Part shown: positions 16,822 through 25,961 of the stretch, piece by piece
Numbering within the stretch: the stretch's first letter is position 1
Layout: each line of letters opens with the position of its first letter
Source of the DNA: Acidimicrobiales bacterium
Lineage (GTDB): Bacteria > Actinomycetota > Acidimicrobiia > Acidimicrobiales > SHLQ01
DNA: 51,581 bases
Direction: 5' to 3'
Assembly: GCA_004282895.1 (NCBI GenBank)
Contig: SHLQ01000003.1
Location: 1-51,581 of the forward strand
Notes under the pieces: model-generated
The model's database searches: none
What the model was told of the DNA's origin: nothing
Seen by the model: the letters and a program-made list of their open reading frames with translations, nothing else
Program-made: the position numbers and the translations under genes

Positions 16822-18117
16822 GTGACCGACCTGTTCGCCGCCGCAGCGGAGATTCGCCAGAGCGAACGCGCCCCCCTTGCCGACCGGCTGCGCCCGATAC
16901 GGCTCGATGACATCGTGGGGCAGGATCACCTGCTCGGGGAGGGTCGGCCGCTCCGAGGGCTCATCGAAGCGGACACGCTTGGCTCGATTCTGCTGTGGGG
17001 ACCGCCCGGCACTGGCAAGACGACCTTGGCAAAGGTCATCGCCCGGACGACCGAGCGGGTCTTCGAGTCGCTGTCGGCCGTCAACGCATCCGTCAAAGAT
17101 GTGCGGCTGGTGCTCTCCCAAGCGCAGGACCGCCTTGGACAACACGGGCAGGGCACGATCCTGTTCCTCGACGAGGTCCACCGATTCAACAAGAGCCAAC
17201 AGGACGCGCTGTTGCCCGGCGTGGAGACCGGTCTGATCACCCTCATCGGCGCGACCACGGAGAACCCGAATTTCGAGGTGAACGCCGCGCTGCGAAGTCG
17301 ATCGACCCTGTTTCGGCTCGAGCCGCTCGAGGAGCCAGCGCTGCGCCAGCTGGTCGATCGCGGGCTTGACGCCGAGGGCACCACCGCCTCCGACGACGCG
17401 ATCCAGCTCCTCGTCGATCGTGGCGCTGGTGATGGACGCCAAGTGCTGACGGCACTGGGAGTTGCGTCGGCGCTGGCGAAACGCGACGGCGGCAAGATAT
17501 CGCTCGATCAGGTCGAGGCTGCACTGGGCACCAAGGCGATCCGGTACGGACAGGACGACCACTACGACGTCATCAGTGCGTTCATCAAGAGCATTCGAGG
17601 CAGCGATGTCGACGCGGGCCTCTATTGGCTGGCCCGCATGCTCGATGCGGGAGAATCGGCTCGCTTCATTGCGCGCCGCCTCGTGATTCTCGCCAGCGAG
17701 GACATCGGCATGGCCGATCCGATGTCGCTTGTAATCGCCGACAGTGCGGCCCGTGCGGTCGAGTTTGTTGGTCTCCCGGAGGCCCAACTGAATCTGGCCC
17801 AGGCGGTGATTCACCTCGCAACCGCACCGAAATCGAACTCGGTCACCACGGCCATCTTTGCGGCCAAGGAAGCGGCGCAGGGCGCCGGGACCGGGCAAGT
17901 GCCGAAACATTTGCGAGATGCACACTATTCTGGCGCGGCCGGGCTCGGTCACGGGACCGGTTATCGCTACCCCCACAACGACGAGGCGGGCTGGGTCGAC
18001 CAGCAGTACCGCCCCGACGAAGTGGAAAGTGATGTGTTCTACCGGCCCTCGGCCCACGGCGCAGAGCCGGCCCGCTGGGAGCGCTGGAAAAAGGATCGAG
18101 GAGACAAGACCACATGA
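16822..18117 (+). CDS. rarA: Replication-associated recombination protein RarA (MgsA)
   Basis: 431 residues from GTG 16822. AAA+ ATPase acting at stalled forks. N-terminal PLADRLRPIRLDDIVGQDHLL, Walker A GPPGTGKTT, Walker B TILFLDEVHRFNKSQQDALL, sensor LIGATTENP, and the C-terminal tetramerisation domain with VISAFIKSIRGSD and YRYPHNDEAGWVDQQYRPD. The stop overlaps the next small ORF by 4 nt. Confidence 0.95.
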   Translation: MTDLFAAAAEIRQSERAPLADRLRPIRLDDIVGQDHLLGEGRPLRGLIEADTLGSILLWGPPGTGKTTLAKVIARTTERVFESLSAVNASVKDVRLVLSQAQDRLGQHGQGTILFLDEVHRFNKSQQDALLPGVETGLITLIGATTENPNFEVNAALRSRSTLFRLEPLEEPALRQLVDRGLDAEGTTASDDAIQLLVDRGAGDGRQVLTALGVASALAKRDGGKISLDQVEAALGTKAIRYGQDDHYDVISAFIKSIRGSDVDAGLYWLARMLDAGESARFIARRLVILASEDIGMADPMSLVIADSAARAVEFVGLPEAQLNLAQAVIHLATAPKSNSVTTAIFAAKEAAQGAGTGQVPKHLRDAHYSGAAGLGHGTGYRYPHNDEAGWVDQQYRPDEVESDVFYRPSAHGAEPARWERWKKDRGDKTT

Positions 18118-18347
18118 TCAAACGACTGGTTTGGATGGGTACGGGATATGTGGCGGGCGCAGCGTCGAGCTGGTGGGTGCAACGCAAGGTGAAACAAACC
18201 GCGGAGCGTGTTCTGCCCGAAGCCGTGCGTAATGAGGTCGGCAGTCGTGTCGCCGCACTGGGACAGAAGGCCAAGGTCATCGATCTTCGCGATCTTCGCG
18301 ACGCGCCCATCGTCACACGCGCCAAGGAGCTGCAGCGGCAGCGGTAG
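18114..18347 (+). CDS. Small hypothetical protein between rarA and alaS
   Basis: 77 residues, ATGA overlap with rarA. A short N-terminal hydrophobic stretch with small-residue spacing (MGTGYVAGAASSWW, about 8-21) could be a membrane anchor; the rest is a basic, probably helical region (KVKQTAERVLPEAVRNEV) ending in alternating acidic/basic residues. Many actinobacteria carry one or two small membrane-linked ORFs (DUF948, DUF6167 in Streptomyces) at this rarA-alaS position, so it is probably a positional equivalent. Function unknown. Confidence 0.75.
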   Translation: MIKRLVWMGTGYVAGAASSWWVQRKVKQTAERVLPEAVRNEVGSRVAALGQKAKVIDLRDLRDAPIVTRAKELQRQR

Positions 18348-18350
18348 ACT
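18345..18350 (+). promoter_or_regulatory. Possible -10 box of alaS
   Basis: TAGACT overlaps the stop codon of the preceding small ORF; 10 nt to ATG 18361. Confidence 0.3.
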
Positions 18351-18360
18351 CACGGGTTCT

Positions 18361-20931
18361 ATGGAAGCCAAAGACGTCCGCCGCAAGTTCACCGAGTTCT
18401 TCACCGATCGCGGCCACGAGGCGGTGCCGTCCGCGAGCATCATTCCCCACGACGCCACCCTGCTTTTCACCAACTCCGGCATGGTGCCGTTCAAGCCGTT
18501 CTTCCAGGGCACCGAGAAGCCTCCGTACTCCCGCGCCACCACCGTCCAGAAGTGTGTTCGTGCGGGCGGCAAACACAACGATCTCGACGAGGTAGGCCGC
18601 ACGGCACGCCATCTCACGTTCTTCGAGATGATGGGCAACTTCAGCTTCGGTGACTACTTCAAAGAGGACGCGATCCCGTTCGCCTGGGACCTTCTCACCG
18701 ATACCTTCGGGCTGCCCGCCGACAAACTTTGGGTGACCTGTCATCTCACCGATGACGAAGCCGAAGAGATCTGGGCCACGAAGGTCGGTGTTCCCCGCGA
18801 ACGAATCCAACGCCTTGACGAGGACAACTGGTGGCGCATGGCCGACACCGGCCCCAACGGGCCATGCAGCGAAATCTTCTACGACCTCGGACCGGAGTAC
18901 GGCCCCGACGGCGGTCCGGCGAATCTCGAAGCCGACGCTCGGTTCGTCGAAATCTGGAATCTCGTCTTCATGCAGTTTGATCAGCACGCCGACGGTACTC
19001 AGGTCCCGTTGCCGAAGCCGTCGATCGACACCGGCGCCGGTCTGGAACGGGTGCTCATGGTGCTCCAAGGCGTTGGTTCCGTGTGGGAGACCGACGAGTT
19101 TGTGAAGCTGTTGGGCCGAGCCAGCGAGCTCACTGGTGTCGCGGATGGTGCAGACCCGAAGTCTGACGTGTCCTTGCGGATCCTCGCCGATCACGCTCGC
19201 TCGACCACGTTCATGATTAACGATGGGGTCTTCCCCTCAAATGAGGACCGGGGATACGTGCTGCGTCGCATCATGCGGCGTGCAATCCGCCACGCCTATC
19301 TGCTGGGTCGCAACGAACCGACTCTGGCCGAGCTCGTCCACACGGTTGTCGATCTGATGGGTGATGACTATCCCGAGATCCGTGACAACGTCGACAACAT
19401 TGCTCAGATCGTCGAACGCGAGGAAGTGCGCTTCCGCGAGACCATCGCCACCGGCCTTTCCATACTCGATTCGGAGATGGCTTCACTCGACGCCGGTGGC
19501 ACGCTGCCGGGCCGGGTCGCGTTCACACTGCACGACACCCACGGCTTCCCACTCGAACTCACCCAGGAAATCGTCGAAGAGCGTGGTGCCACGGTTGACG
19601 TTGACGGGTTCACCGCCGCCATGGCCGAACAACGCGAACGGGCTCGCGCCGATCAGAAGTCAAAGGCGGGCGAGGTCGACGTGTCGACTTTTGTGGCGCT
19701 TGCCGACGAACACGGGCCGACCGAATTTGTGGGACGCGACCAGCTGACCGACGTGCAGGCGACGGTCTTGTGGGTGGGCGATGAAGGAATTGTCCTCGAC
19801 CACACCCCGTTCTATGCGGAATCAGGCGGTCAGATCGGCGACATCGGCACGATCTCCGGGCCCCATGGTGTCGTCGACATCGTGGACACGACCCACGCGG
19901 TCCCGGGGGTCACGCTGCATCATGCAACCGGCGCAGCGACGGCGCTCGGCGTTGGCGACCACGTGACCGCCTCGATCGATGTGGACCGGCGCGCCGCTAT
20001 CCGCCGCAACCACACGGGTACGCACCTTCTTCACTCCGCTCTGCGACGGGTGCTGGGCGACCATGTGCAACAACAGGGCTCATGGGTTGGCCCGGACCGA
20101 CTCCGCTTCGACTTCAGCCATTTCGAGCAGGTCACCCCTGAACAGACACGCGAAATCGAGGACATGGTCAACGCTGACGTCCTGGGCAACTCGACCACCA
20201 GCCACATCGAGATGTCCATGGACGACGCCAAGGCCAAAGGTGCGATCGCCTTCTTTGGCGACAAGTACGGCGATCAGGTCCGTGTGCTCGAGGCCGGTCC
20301 CAACTCGATCGAACTCTGCGGCGGGACCCATGTGCAGGCCCTCGGCGACATCGGGCCGCTGAAGATCGTTTCCGAAAGCTCGATCGGGTCGAACATCCGA
20401 CGCGTCGAAGCGGTGACCGGAACGGCCACCATCGACATGCTTCGAGATGAGCAGGCGATCGTCGCTCAAGCCGCCGACGCGCTCGGCGTGCCCACCGACG
20501 ACGTGCTCGAGGGGTTGAATCGACGGTTGGATGATCTGGCCAACGCCCGCAAAGAACTCGATGCGATGAGACGAGCTGCCGCTGTCGGCAGGGCCGACGA
20601 GCTGGCTGCAGATGCGACCGACGGCGTGGTCGTGGCGCGAATCGATGATCTCGACCGCGACTCGCTGCGCGATCTGGCGGTAGCAATTCGAGACAAAGGT
20701 GTGGCGAGTGTGGCTCTTGGCGCGGCCCTCGAGGGGGGTGGTGTTGCCCTCGTTGCCGCCGTCGCCGAAGAGTCACCACTACACGCCGGCGACTGGATTG
20801 CCGATGCTGCCAAACTCGTCGGTGGTGGCGGGAAGAAAGCTCCAGATCTGTCCGTCGCAGGTGGTCGAGACCCGGAGCAACTTGAAGCTGCCCTCGACCT
20901 CATCCGAGCGGGCGCCGGAATCACCCAATGA
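18361..20931 (+). CDS. alaS: Alanyl-tRNA synthetase
   Basis: 856 residues from ATG 18361; the frame stays open upstream into the small ORF, but the conserved N-terminus KDVRRKFTEFFTDRGHEAVPSAS starts here. Class II core with LLFTNSGMVPFKPFF, KCVRAGGKHNDLDEVG and RHLTFFEMMGNFSFGDYF. The editing domain has both zinc-site halves (HTGTHLLH and CGGTH). The C-Ala/DHHA1 domain ends in VGGGGKKAPDLSVAGGRD. The last codons overlap the ruvX ATG. Confidence 0.98.
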   Translation: MEAKDVRRKFTEFFTDRGHEAVPSASIIPHDATLLFTNSGMVPFKPFFQGTEKPPYSRATTVQKCVRAGGKHNDLDEVGRTARHLTFFEMMGNFSFGDYFKEDAIPFAWDLLTDTFGLPADKLWVTCHLTDDEAEEIWATKVGVPRERIQRLDEDNWWRMADTGPNGPCSEIFYDLGPEYGPDGGPANLEADARFVEIWNLVFMQFDQHADGTQVPLPKPSIDTGAGLERVLMVLQGVGSVWETDEFVKLLGRASELTGVADGADPKSDVSLRILADHARSTTFMINDGVFPSNEDRGYVLRRIMRRAIRHAYLLGRNEPTLAELVHTVVDLMGDDYPEIRDNVDNIAQIVEREEVRFRETIATGLSILDSEMASLDAGGTLPGRVAFTLHDTHGFPLELTQEIVEERGATVDVDGFTAAMAEQRERARADQKSKAGEVDVSTFVALADEHGPTEFVGRDQLTDVQATVLWVGDEGIVLDHTPFYAESGGQIGDIGTISGPHGVVDIVDTTHAVPGVTLHHATGAATALGVGDHVTASIDVDRRAAIRRNHTGTHLLHSALRRVLGDHVQQQGSWVGPDRLRFDFSHFEQVTPEQTREIEDMVNADVLGNSTTSHIEMSMDDAKAKGAIAFFGDKYGDQVRVLEAGPNSIELCGGTHVQALGDIGPLKIVSESSIGSNIRRVEAVTGTATIDMLRDEQAIVAQAADALGVPTDDVLEGLNRRLDDLANARKELDAMRRAAAVGRADELAADATDGVVVARIDDLDRDSLRDLAVAIRDKGVASVALGAALEGGGVALVAAVAEESPLHAGDWIADAAKLVGGGGKKAPDLSVAGGRDPEQLEAALDLIRAGAGITQ

Positions 20932-21359
20932 CCGATCGACCCGGGCGTGCGCTTGGGATCGATTTTGGGAGCCGGCGGATCGGTATTGCCATCAGTGATG
21001 ATGAACAGCGCGTCGCCACGCCATTGCAGGTACTGGATGGGCGGGACATACAGACGGCGGTACGCCAGATCGCGGACCTGGTGGAGGAGTGGGAGGTGGT
21101 CATCCTCGTTGTCGGAATGCCGCTGCATCTCAAGGGAACCGCTGGCGCCGCGGCCGCTGCCGTGGAACGCCAGATTGCTGCCCTGGGTGCCACCCTCGAC
21201 ACCCCCATCTTCACCTACGATGAGCGATTGACCACCGTAACTGCCCATCGTTCACTGGACGAGCAACAGGTGTCGTCGAGAAACAGAAAAGACATGGTCG
21301 ATATGGTCGCCGCGGCGGTCATTCTTCAAGGCTGGATGGAACAAAAAACCAATGACTGA
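20928..21359 (+). CDS. ruvX: Putative pre-16S rRNA nuclease YqgF/RuvX
   Basis: 143 residues. RNase H-fold protein proposed to process 16S rRNA 5' ends. Catalytic-type motifs: ALGIDFGSRRIGIAISD, VVGMPLHLKG, TYDERLTTVTAHR and KDMVDMVAAAVILQGWM. ATGA overlap with alaS and an 8-nt overlap with mltG, the standard alaS-ruvX-mltG order. Confidence 0.95.
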   Translation: MTDRPGRALGIDFGSRRIGIAISDDEQRVATPLQVLDGRDIQTAVRQIADLVEEWEVVILVVGMPLHLKGTAGAAAAAVERQIAALGATLDTPIFTYDERLTTVTAHRSLDEQQVSSRNRKDMVDMVAAAVILQGWMEQKTND

Positions 21360-22776
21360 CTCGGAAGAAGGGGACGACAAGCCAACCAGCGTTGATCGCC
21401 TCCTGAGTCGATTCGGACCAGTTCCCGCCGCCGATCCACAACGACGGCCCCCGGGGCCGACCCCACCAGCCGATGGGTTGTCACGACCGCAGCGTCAACC
21501 CGTGGCGCCCACCCCGGCACCGTTGTTCGAGGAACCTCACGACGATGTCTTCGGCACTCCGGCTGCGGTCGCCGTCGCAGCCCCGCCGGATTCGGTGTTC
21601 GAATCGATCTATGACGACGAGCCGGTGGAACCGCCCCTCGAGGTCATCGACCGTCGCGACTGGGTTCGAATGCCCCGCCGCACGGGACCGGTCTTCCGAT
21701 TCGTGGTCGTGGCGCTGATCGTCGGCTTCGTCGTCGCCACCGTCTTCAACCGGGTGACGAGCTGGTACGACGACCAACTCGATCCTCCGGGACCACCAAC
21801 GGCGTCGGTCGAATTCGCGATCCCTGCAGGGGCGACGGCCAACGACGTCACGCAACGCCTCTATTCCGAAGGCGTGATCGCCAACCCGACCCTCTTCCGC
21901 TATTGGTTGAGCAGCAACTTCGACGCGGAGTTTCAGGCGGGGGAGTATGCCTGCGTACAACAGGACATGTCGTTTGACGAGGTTGTGGCGTGCCTCGATG
22001 GCCAAGGACCGCTGCCACCGGAATTCTTCACCGTTACAGTTCCCGAGGGCCTGAGGCTGACTGAAATTCTCGTGCGTCTCCAACAGGAGAACGACAGCTA
22101 CGACCTCGCAAATCTCGAACGAGACCTCCGGTCGCCACTGCTCGACATCGAGCTCACCGGCATTCCGGAACGTCCGCTGCTGGAATCACCCGACAGCACC
22201 GGGTCAGGCCGCGAGGGTTTACTGTTCCCCGCCACCTACCAGATCAACGAACGAAACGCCGCGGACGAACTCGACATCCTTGCCCAGATGGCCCAAACCA
22301 TGGAGTCCAAGTTCAATGCGGCAAAGGCCGAGCTCGGAGAGGACGGCGTCATCACGGAGTTGGGTCTCACCGAGTACGAGGTTCTCATCGTTGCCTCGCT
22401 CATTGAGGAAGAAGCCATCACTCAGGCTGATCGACCGCTGATTTCACGAGTCATCTACAACCGGCTTCTACGGGACGAAGCACTCGGAATCGACGCCTCC
22501 ACGTGTTATGCCCTGTCGAAGTCCTGCGCCGATCTCACGGGCGAGGATCTCGCCAGCGCATCACCATGGAACACAAGAAACACCGCGAACCGAGGGCTGC
22601 CGCCCACGCCGATCGCGTCGCCCGGTGAAGCGGCGATTCGTGCGGCGTTGGCTCCGGAGCCCGGGGAATACCTGTTCTACGTTCGCACCGAAGAGGACGG
22701 TGGCCACACGTTCACCACGAACCTCGCCGACCACAACGCTGCCGTTCAGATCTGTCGCGATCGCGGTTACTGCTGA
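21352..22776 (+). CDS. mltG: Endolytic murein transglycosylase MltG (YceG-like)
   Basis: 474 residues. Cuts nascent peptidoglycan glycan strands at the membrane. A cytoplasmic Pro-rich N-terminus of about 115 residues precedes one membrane helix (FRFVVVALIVGFVVATVF). The extracytoplasmic part has a LysM-like subdomain (IPAGATANDVTQRL) and the catalytic domain: IVASLIEEEA, whose first Glu corresponds to the catalytic Glu of E. coli VEKET, VIYNRLL, and NTRNTANRGLPPTPIASPG. The loop GIDASTCYALSKSC has two cysteines, perhaps a disulfide. Confidence 0.93.
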   Translation: MTDSEEGDDKPTSVDRLLSRFGPVPAADPQRRPPGPTPPADGLSRPQRQPVAPTPAPLFEEPHDDVFGTPAAVAVAAPPDSVFESIYDDEPVEPPLEVIDRRDWVRMPRRTGPVFRFVVVALIVGFVVATVFNRVTSWYDDQLDPPGPPTASVEFAIPAGATANDVTQRLYSEGVIANPTLFRYWLSSNFDAEFQAGEYACVQQDMSFDEVVACLDGQGPLPPEFFTVTVPEGLRLTEILVRLQQENDSYDLANLERDLRSPLLDIELTGIPERPLLESPDSTGSGREGLLFPATYQINERNAADELDILAQMAQTMESKFNAAKAELGEDGVITELGLTEYEVLIVASLIEEEAITQADRPLISRVIYNRLLRDEALGIDASTCYALSKSCADLTGEDLASASPWNTRNTANRGLPPTPIASPGEAAIRAALAPEPGEYLFYVRTEEDGGHTFTTNLADHNAAVQICRDRGYC

Positions 22777-22778
22777 TC

Positions 22779-23606
22779 ATGTCGCCATCAGGAACGATGG
22801 TGGCGGGGGTTATTGGATGGCCGGTTGCCCACAGTCGGTCTCCGGCGATCCACGCTGCGGCGGCGCAGGCGACGGGGGTACCGCTGGTGTACGGCACGTT
22901 TCCGGTTCGCCCCGGGGAGACCGATGCGGCACTCGATGCGGTGAGGGCCCTGGGTATCAGGGGACTGTCGGTCACGATGCCCCACAAGGAAGCCGTTATC
23001 AGCGGCCTGGATTCGATGAGTGAGGCCGTTACTGCCTTGGACGCCGTCAACTGCGTGATCAACACCGATGGGCAGCTGCACGGCGAGAACACGGACGGGG
23101 CGGGTTTCCTTCATGGCCTCCGCGAAGTCACCGGGATCGACGTCGCAGGTCGGTCGATCGGTGTTCTCGGCGCGGGTGGTGCTGCTCGAGCGGTCATCCA
23201 CGCCTGTGCGCAGAACGGTGCATCCTCGGTGACGGTGGTGAACCGATCCGCAAAACGGGCGGAGTCCGCCACCCTGCTCGCACCCGGAATTGGTCACGTA
23301 GGCGACCACTCGTCGCTCGACGCCGTTGACATCGTGGTGAACGCCACCTCGGTCGGGATGGCGGAAACAGAAGCTGCAGGTGAGCTGGTGTTTCCCGTGG
23401 AGGGCCTCGCCGAACACGCAGTTGTCGTCGACATCGTGTATCACCCGAGCGAAACACCGCTGTTGGCTGCGGCCCGCGCCCGGGGTTTGCAAACCGTCGG
23501 AGGACTACCAATGCTCGTGGGGCAGGCGGCGATTCAGTTCCAACGATGGACAGGCCAGACGCCACTGTTTTCGCCGCTGCTTGAGGCGGCTCTCACACAA
23601 AAGTGA
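22779..23606 (+). CDS. aroE: Shikimate dehydrogenase
   Basis: 275 residues, 2 nt after mltG. NADPH-dependent reduction of 3-dehydroshikimate. Substrate site GWPVAHSRSPAIH, catalytic Lys in SVTMPHKE and Asp in GENTDGAGF, Rossmann loop VLGAGGAARAV, NATSVGM and the C-terminal GGLPMLVGQAAIQF. ATG 22779 is used; MVAGVIG at 22797 is an alternative start. aroC, aroK and aroQ, often nearby in Actinobacteria, are absent here. Confidence 0.95.
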   Translation: MSPSGTMVAGVIGWPVAHSRSPAIHAAAAQATGVPLVYGTFPVRPGETDAALDAVRALGIRGLSVTMPHKEAVISGLDSMSEAVTALDAVNCVINTDGQLHGENTDGAGFLHGLREVTGIDVAGRSIGVLGAGGAARAVIHACAQNGASSVTVVNRSAKRAESATLLAPGIGHVGDHSSLDAVDIVVNATSVGMAETEAAGELVFPVEGLAEHAVVVDIVYHPSETPLLAAARARGLQTVGGLPMLVGQAAIQFQRWTGQTPLFSPLLEAALTQK

Positions 23607-23619
23607 CGAAACGGTTTAA

Positions 23620-23643
23620 TTCTTTCGCCCCATGCCGAAAGAA
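23620..23643. repeat. Perfect 8-bp inverted repeat between aroE and the DUF4388 gene
   Basis: TTCTTTCG and CGAAAGAA flank an 8-nt spacer. No U-tract follows on either strand and the stem is A/T-rich, so a terminator is unlikely; a protein-binding operator or mRNA hairpin for the downstream gene is possible. Confidence 0.55.
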
Positions 23644-23680
23644 CCCCTAGAGCAAACTGAGCTACTGGGAGATTCCGCAC

Positions 23681-25201
23681 ATGTCGCTACAAGGCACACT
23701 CAAAACTCTGGGTATCGCCGAAGTCCTTGAGTTTCTGGCAACGCGATCGTCCACCGGCCGTCTCGACATCGAGGCACAAGCCGGAGGAGCGACGTACTGG
23801 ATGCTTCGCGGCGAGGTCGCAGAGGTCATCTACGACTTCGAACGCGAGTCCGGCACCGACGCTGCCGAAGCCACGTACTACGCACTCTCCGAGGTCGAGG
23901 GAACCTTCCTCTTCGACGAGGATGAAGCACCCGATTCGACCGTGGAGACCGAATCCGTCGCCGACGTTCTCGCCCGTACTGCCGTCACGGCAGAGGGCTG
24001 GTCCGACGTCGAGAAGGTTGTCCCGTCGCCGGATCATCAGCTCACGCGCAGTGATCATCTCGATGGATCGGTCACGATTGAGCCGGCATGGTGGAACGCC
24101 ATTCAGGCCATGGGCGACGGCTCCACCACTCGGAAGCTTTCCGAGGCGCTCGAACTTCGTTCACTCGACATGTCTCGTATGGTCGCGGATATGGCCCGCA
24201 ATGGCTTGATCCTCGTTGATGAGCCCCGCGTCGATGAGCCTGCAGCGGAGGAAGTTGTCCAAGAGCCCGTTGTTGAAGATGTGGTCGAGAACACGCCTGT
24301 CGCAGAAGCACCCATCGAAGAATCGGTAGCCGAGGTGCTGCCGATGAACGATGCTGTCGCCACGCCGGAAATGGCACCTGTCGAAGCAGCTCCCGTCGCC
24401 GAAGTTCCTGAGGGATTCGAACCCATCGTTATGGAACACGAAGCTCAGGTTCATGACGCGCCCGTGCACGCCGAACCCGAGGTCCACACCTCGCCCCTCG
24501 CAGCAACTGAGCCGTCTCCGTTCGATACCCCGGCCATGCAACCGGAACACGCCGCAGACGGTCAGGACTTTGAGGCCATGACCGCGGAGGTCGAACAATC
24601 GCCTGTCGACACGCTCGCATCGATCGCCGAGGCGCTTGCCGCCGAGGGTCCACGGACGCTGCCTGAAGAACAGGCAGCTGCCCCCGTCGCTCCCGCAGCG
24701 CCAGCCGCTTCCCCGTTCGACGCGCCGGTAGCCAATCCATTCGAAACCGAGGCCGCACCAGCCGCTCCCAGTCCGTGGGACAACGCACCACCCGTCGGTG
24801 AACATGCAGCACCCGCGTCTCCGAACGCGTGGCCCGAGGCTCCGGCCAATGGCGCCGCCCCGGCGATCGCGTGGGAGTCACCGGCTGCCGACGACGGCAC
24901 GACCGGTTGGACCGATGACGACGACGATGATGGCTGGGCAACAGACCACTCGACGCTCGCAGTGCCCTCACCGGCGGCGGAAGCAGGCGCCCAGCATGCG
25001 CCGGCACCCGCTGACCCGTTTACTCAGGTGTCATCGCCCGCTGACGCGTTCGCGGACGCTGCTCCGGTCGATCAGATGCAGCCGTCTCAGGCTGAGCCTG
25101 ATCAGCCTGCGCCGCCGACCGCGGCTGCGCCCGCTGAGCCCGAGCCGGACTACGGTACGGACGATCGCTCGAGCGTGCTGAAGTTCCTCCGACGCGACTG
25201 A
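23681..25201 (+). CDS. DUF4388 (PATAN-like) protein with long acidic disordered tail
   Basis: 506 residues, GGGAG ribosome site before ATG 23681. Residues 1-110 fit the DUF4388/PATAN pattern: MSLQGTLKTLGIAEVLEFLA, STGRLDIEA, WMLRGEVAEVIYDFE and EGTFLFDED. Residues about 125-180 look like a small helical, winged-helix-type segment (LSEALELRSLDMSRMVADM). Residues about 185-490 are a very acidic Pro/Ala/Glu-rich linker with repeated SPFD/NPFE/SPWD tripeptide-type motifs and a six-Asp run. The last residues SSVLKFLRRD form an isolated basic/hydrophobic tip resembling a docking peptide. DUF4388 proteins occur near type IV pilus and small-GTPase genes in other bacteria; together with the next gene a pilus or surface-motility role is inferred. 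Confidence 0.75.
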   Translation: MSLQGTLKTLGIAEVLEFLATRSSTGRLDIEAQAGGATYWMLRGEVAEVIYDFERESGTDAAEATYYALSEVEGTFLFDEDEAPDSTVETESVADVLARTAVTAEGWSDVEKVVPSPDHQLTRSDHLDGSVTIEPAWWNAIQAMGDGSTTRKLSEALELRSLDMSRMVADMARNGLILVDEPRVDEPAAEEVVQEPVVEDVVENTPVAEAPIEESVAEVLPMNDAVATPEMAPVEAAPVAEVPEGFEPIVMEHEAQVHDAPVHAEPEVHTSPLAATEPSPFDTPAMQPEHAADGQDFEAMTAEVEQSPVDTLASIAEALAAEGPRTLPEEQAAAPVAPAAPAASPFDAPVANPFETEAAPAAPSPWDNAPPVGEHAAPASPNAWPEAPANGAAPAIAWESPAADDGTTGWTDDDDDDGWATDHSTLAVPSPAAEAGAQHAPAPADPFTQVSSPADAFADAAPVDQMQPSQAEPDQPAPPTAAAPAEPEPDYGTDDRSSVLKFLRRD

Positions 25202-25207
25202 TCGCAG

Positions 25208-25927
25208 GTGTTCGTACTCGCGATTGGCCTCCTCGGCCTGGTGGCTGGCTGGTTACTTTGTGACCTCGCGGCTGTTGACGGTCGTGCCGCTCATGTGAGT
25301 TCCGCAATCGCCGGCGCGATCTTCTTTGGCGTCGCCGGGTCACAGGTTGGCCCACAGCTGACACTTGTGCCGGTCCTGGTCATGGTGAGTGCGCTGTTGG
25401 CGCTAAGCGTGGCTGACATCGACCGGTTCCGACTCCCGGATCGCATCCTGTTTCCGTCGATCGCGGTGAACATCGCGATCATTGCTGGACTGGCGTTTGC
25501 CGGCGATCTGGGCGACTTCATCGTGCCCGCGATCGTCTGCGCGTTCGGTTACTTCCTCTTTCTGTTGATCCCAAACCTCGTTCGACCGGACGCGCTGGCC
25601 TTCGGTGACGTGAAACTCGCCTTCCTGCTCGGCCTGATGCTTGGCTGGTCACGGGCCTCGATTGCAGAGGGTTTGGTCCTCGTCGTGTATGCACTGATCC
25701 TGGGAATGCTGCTGGGCATTCTCAGCGGCATTGGCGTGGCTCTTGGGCGCCGTGCCTGGGGCCATGGGTTCCTCCCGGACCCGGACTTCCCGCCGCCAGA
25801 GGATGGATCCCACTTGCCGCTGCTGCAGACCCAGTTTCCGTTCGGCCCGGCACTGGCATTGGCCGCGGTCATCATCTTGTTCCTTGGCGAGTCGATCATC
25901 GATACGCCGGGAGTCTTTTCCGTCTGA
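25208..25927 (+). CDS. A24 prepilin peptidase, short form without methylase domain
   Basis: 239 residues from GTG 25208, 6 nt after the DUF4388 gene. Multi-helix membrane protein with the two catalytic Asp motifs of aspartyl prepilin peptidases: D70 in SVADIDRFRLPDRI, and FGDVKLAFLLGL, where the usual first Gly of GxGD is Ala. The N-terminal cysteine-bearing methyltransferase domain of PilD is absent, as in TadV/FppA-like and many actinobacterial forms. A charged soluble loop (LPDPDFPPPEDG) precedes the last helix. Probably cleaves type IV/Tad pilin-like leaders; no pilin gene is in the window. Confidence 0.85.
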   Translation: MFVLAIGLLGLVAGWLLCDLAAVDGRAAHVSSAIAGAIFFGVAGSQVGPQLTLVPVLVMVSALLALSVADIDRFRLPDRILFPSIAVNIAIIAGLAFAGDLGDFIVPAIVCAFGYFLFLLIPNLVRPDALAFGDVKLAFLLGLMLGWSRASIAEGLVLVVYALILGMLLGILSGIGVALGRRAWGHGFLPDPDFPPPEDGSHLPLLQTQFPFGPALALAAVIILFLGESIIDTPGVFSV

Positions 25928-25949
25928 CCATCTGGTTCACCGGTACCCG

Positions 25950-25955
25950 TAGACT
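25950..25955 (+). promoter_or_regulatory. -10 box of aroB (leaderless)
   Basis: TAGACT, 6 nt, then GTG 25962. Confidence 0.5.
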
Positions 25956-25961
25956 CTCCGG

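Noticed and set aside
18208..18360. Longer alaS start inside the preceding small ORF
   Set aside because: The 51 extra residues have no match to AlaRS N-termini and overlap a frame with its own coupling to rarA; ATG 18361 begins the conserved sequence.
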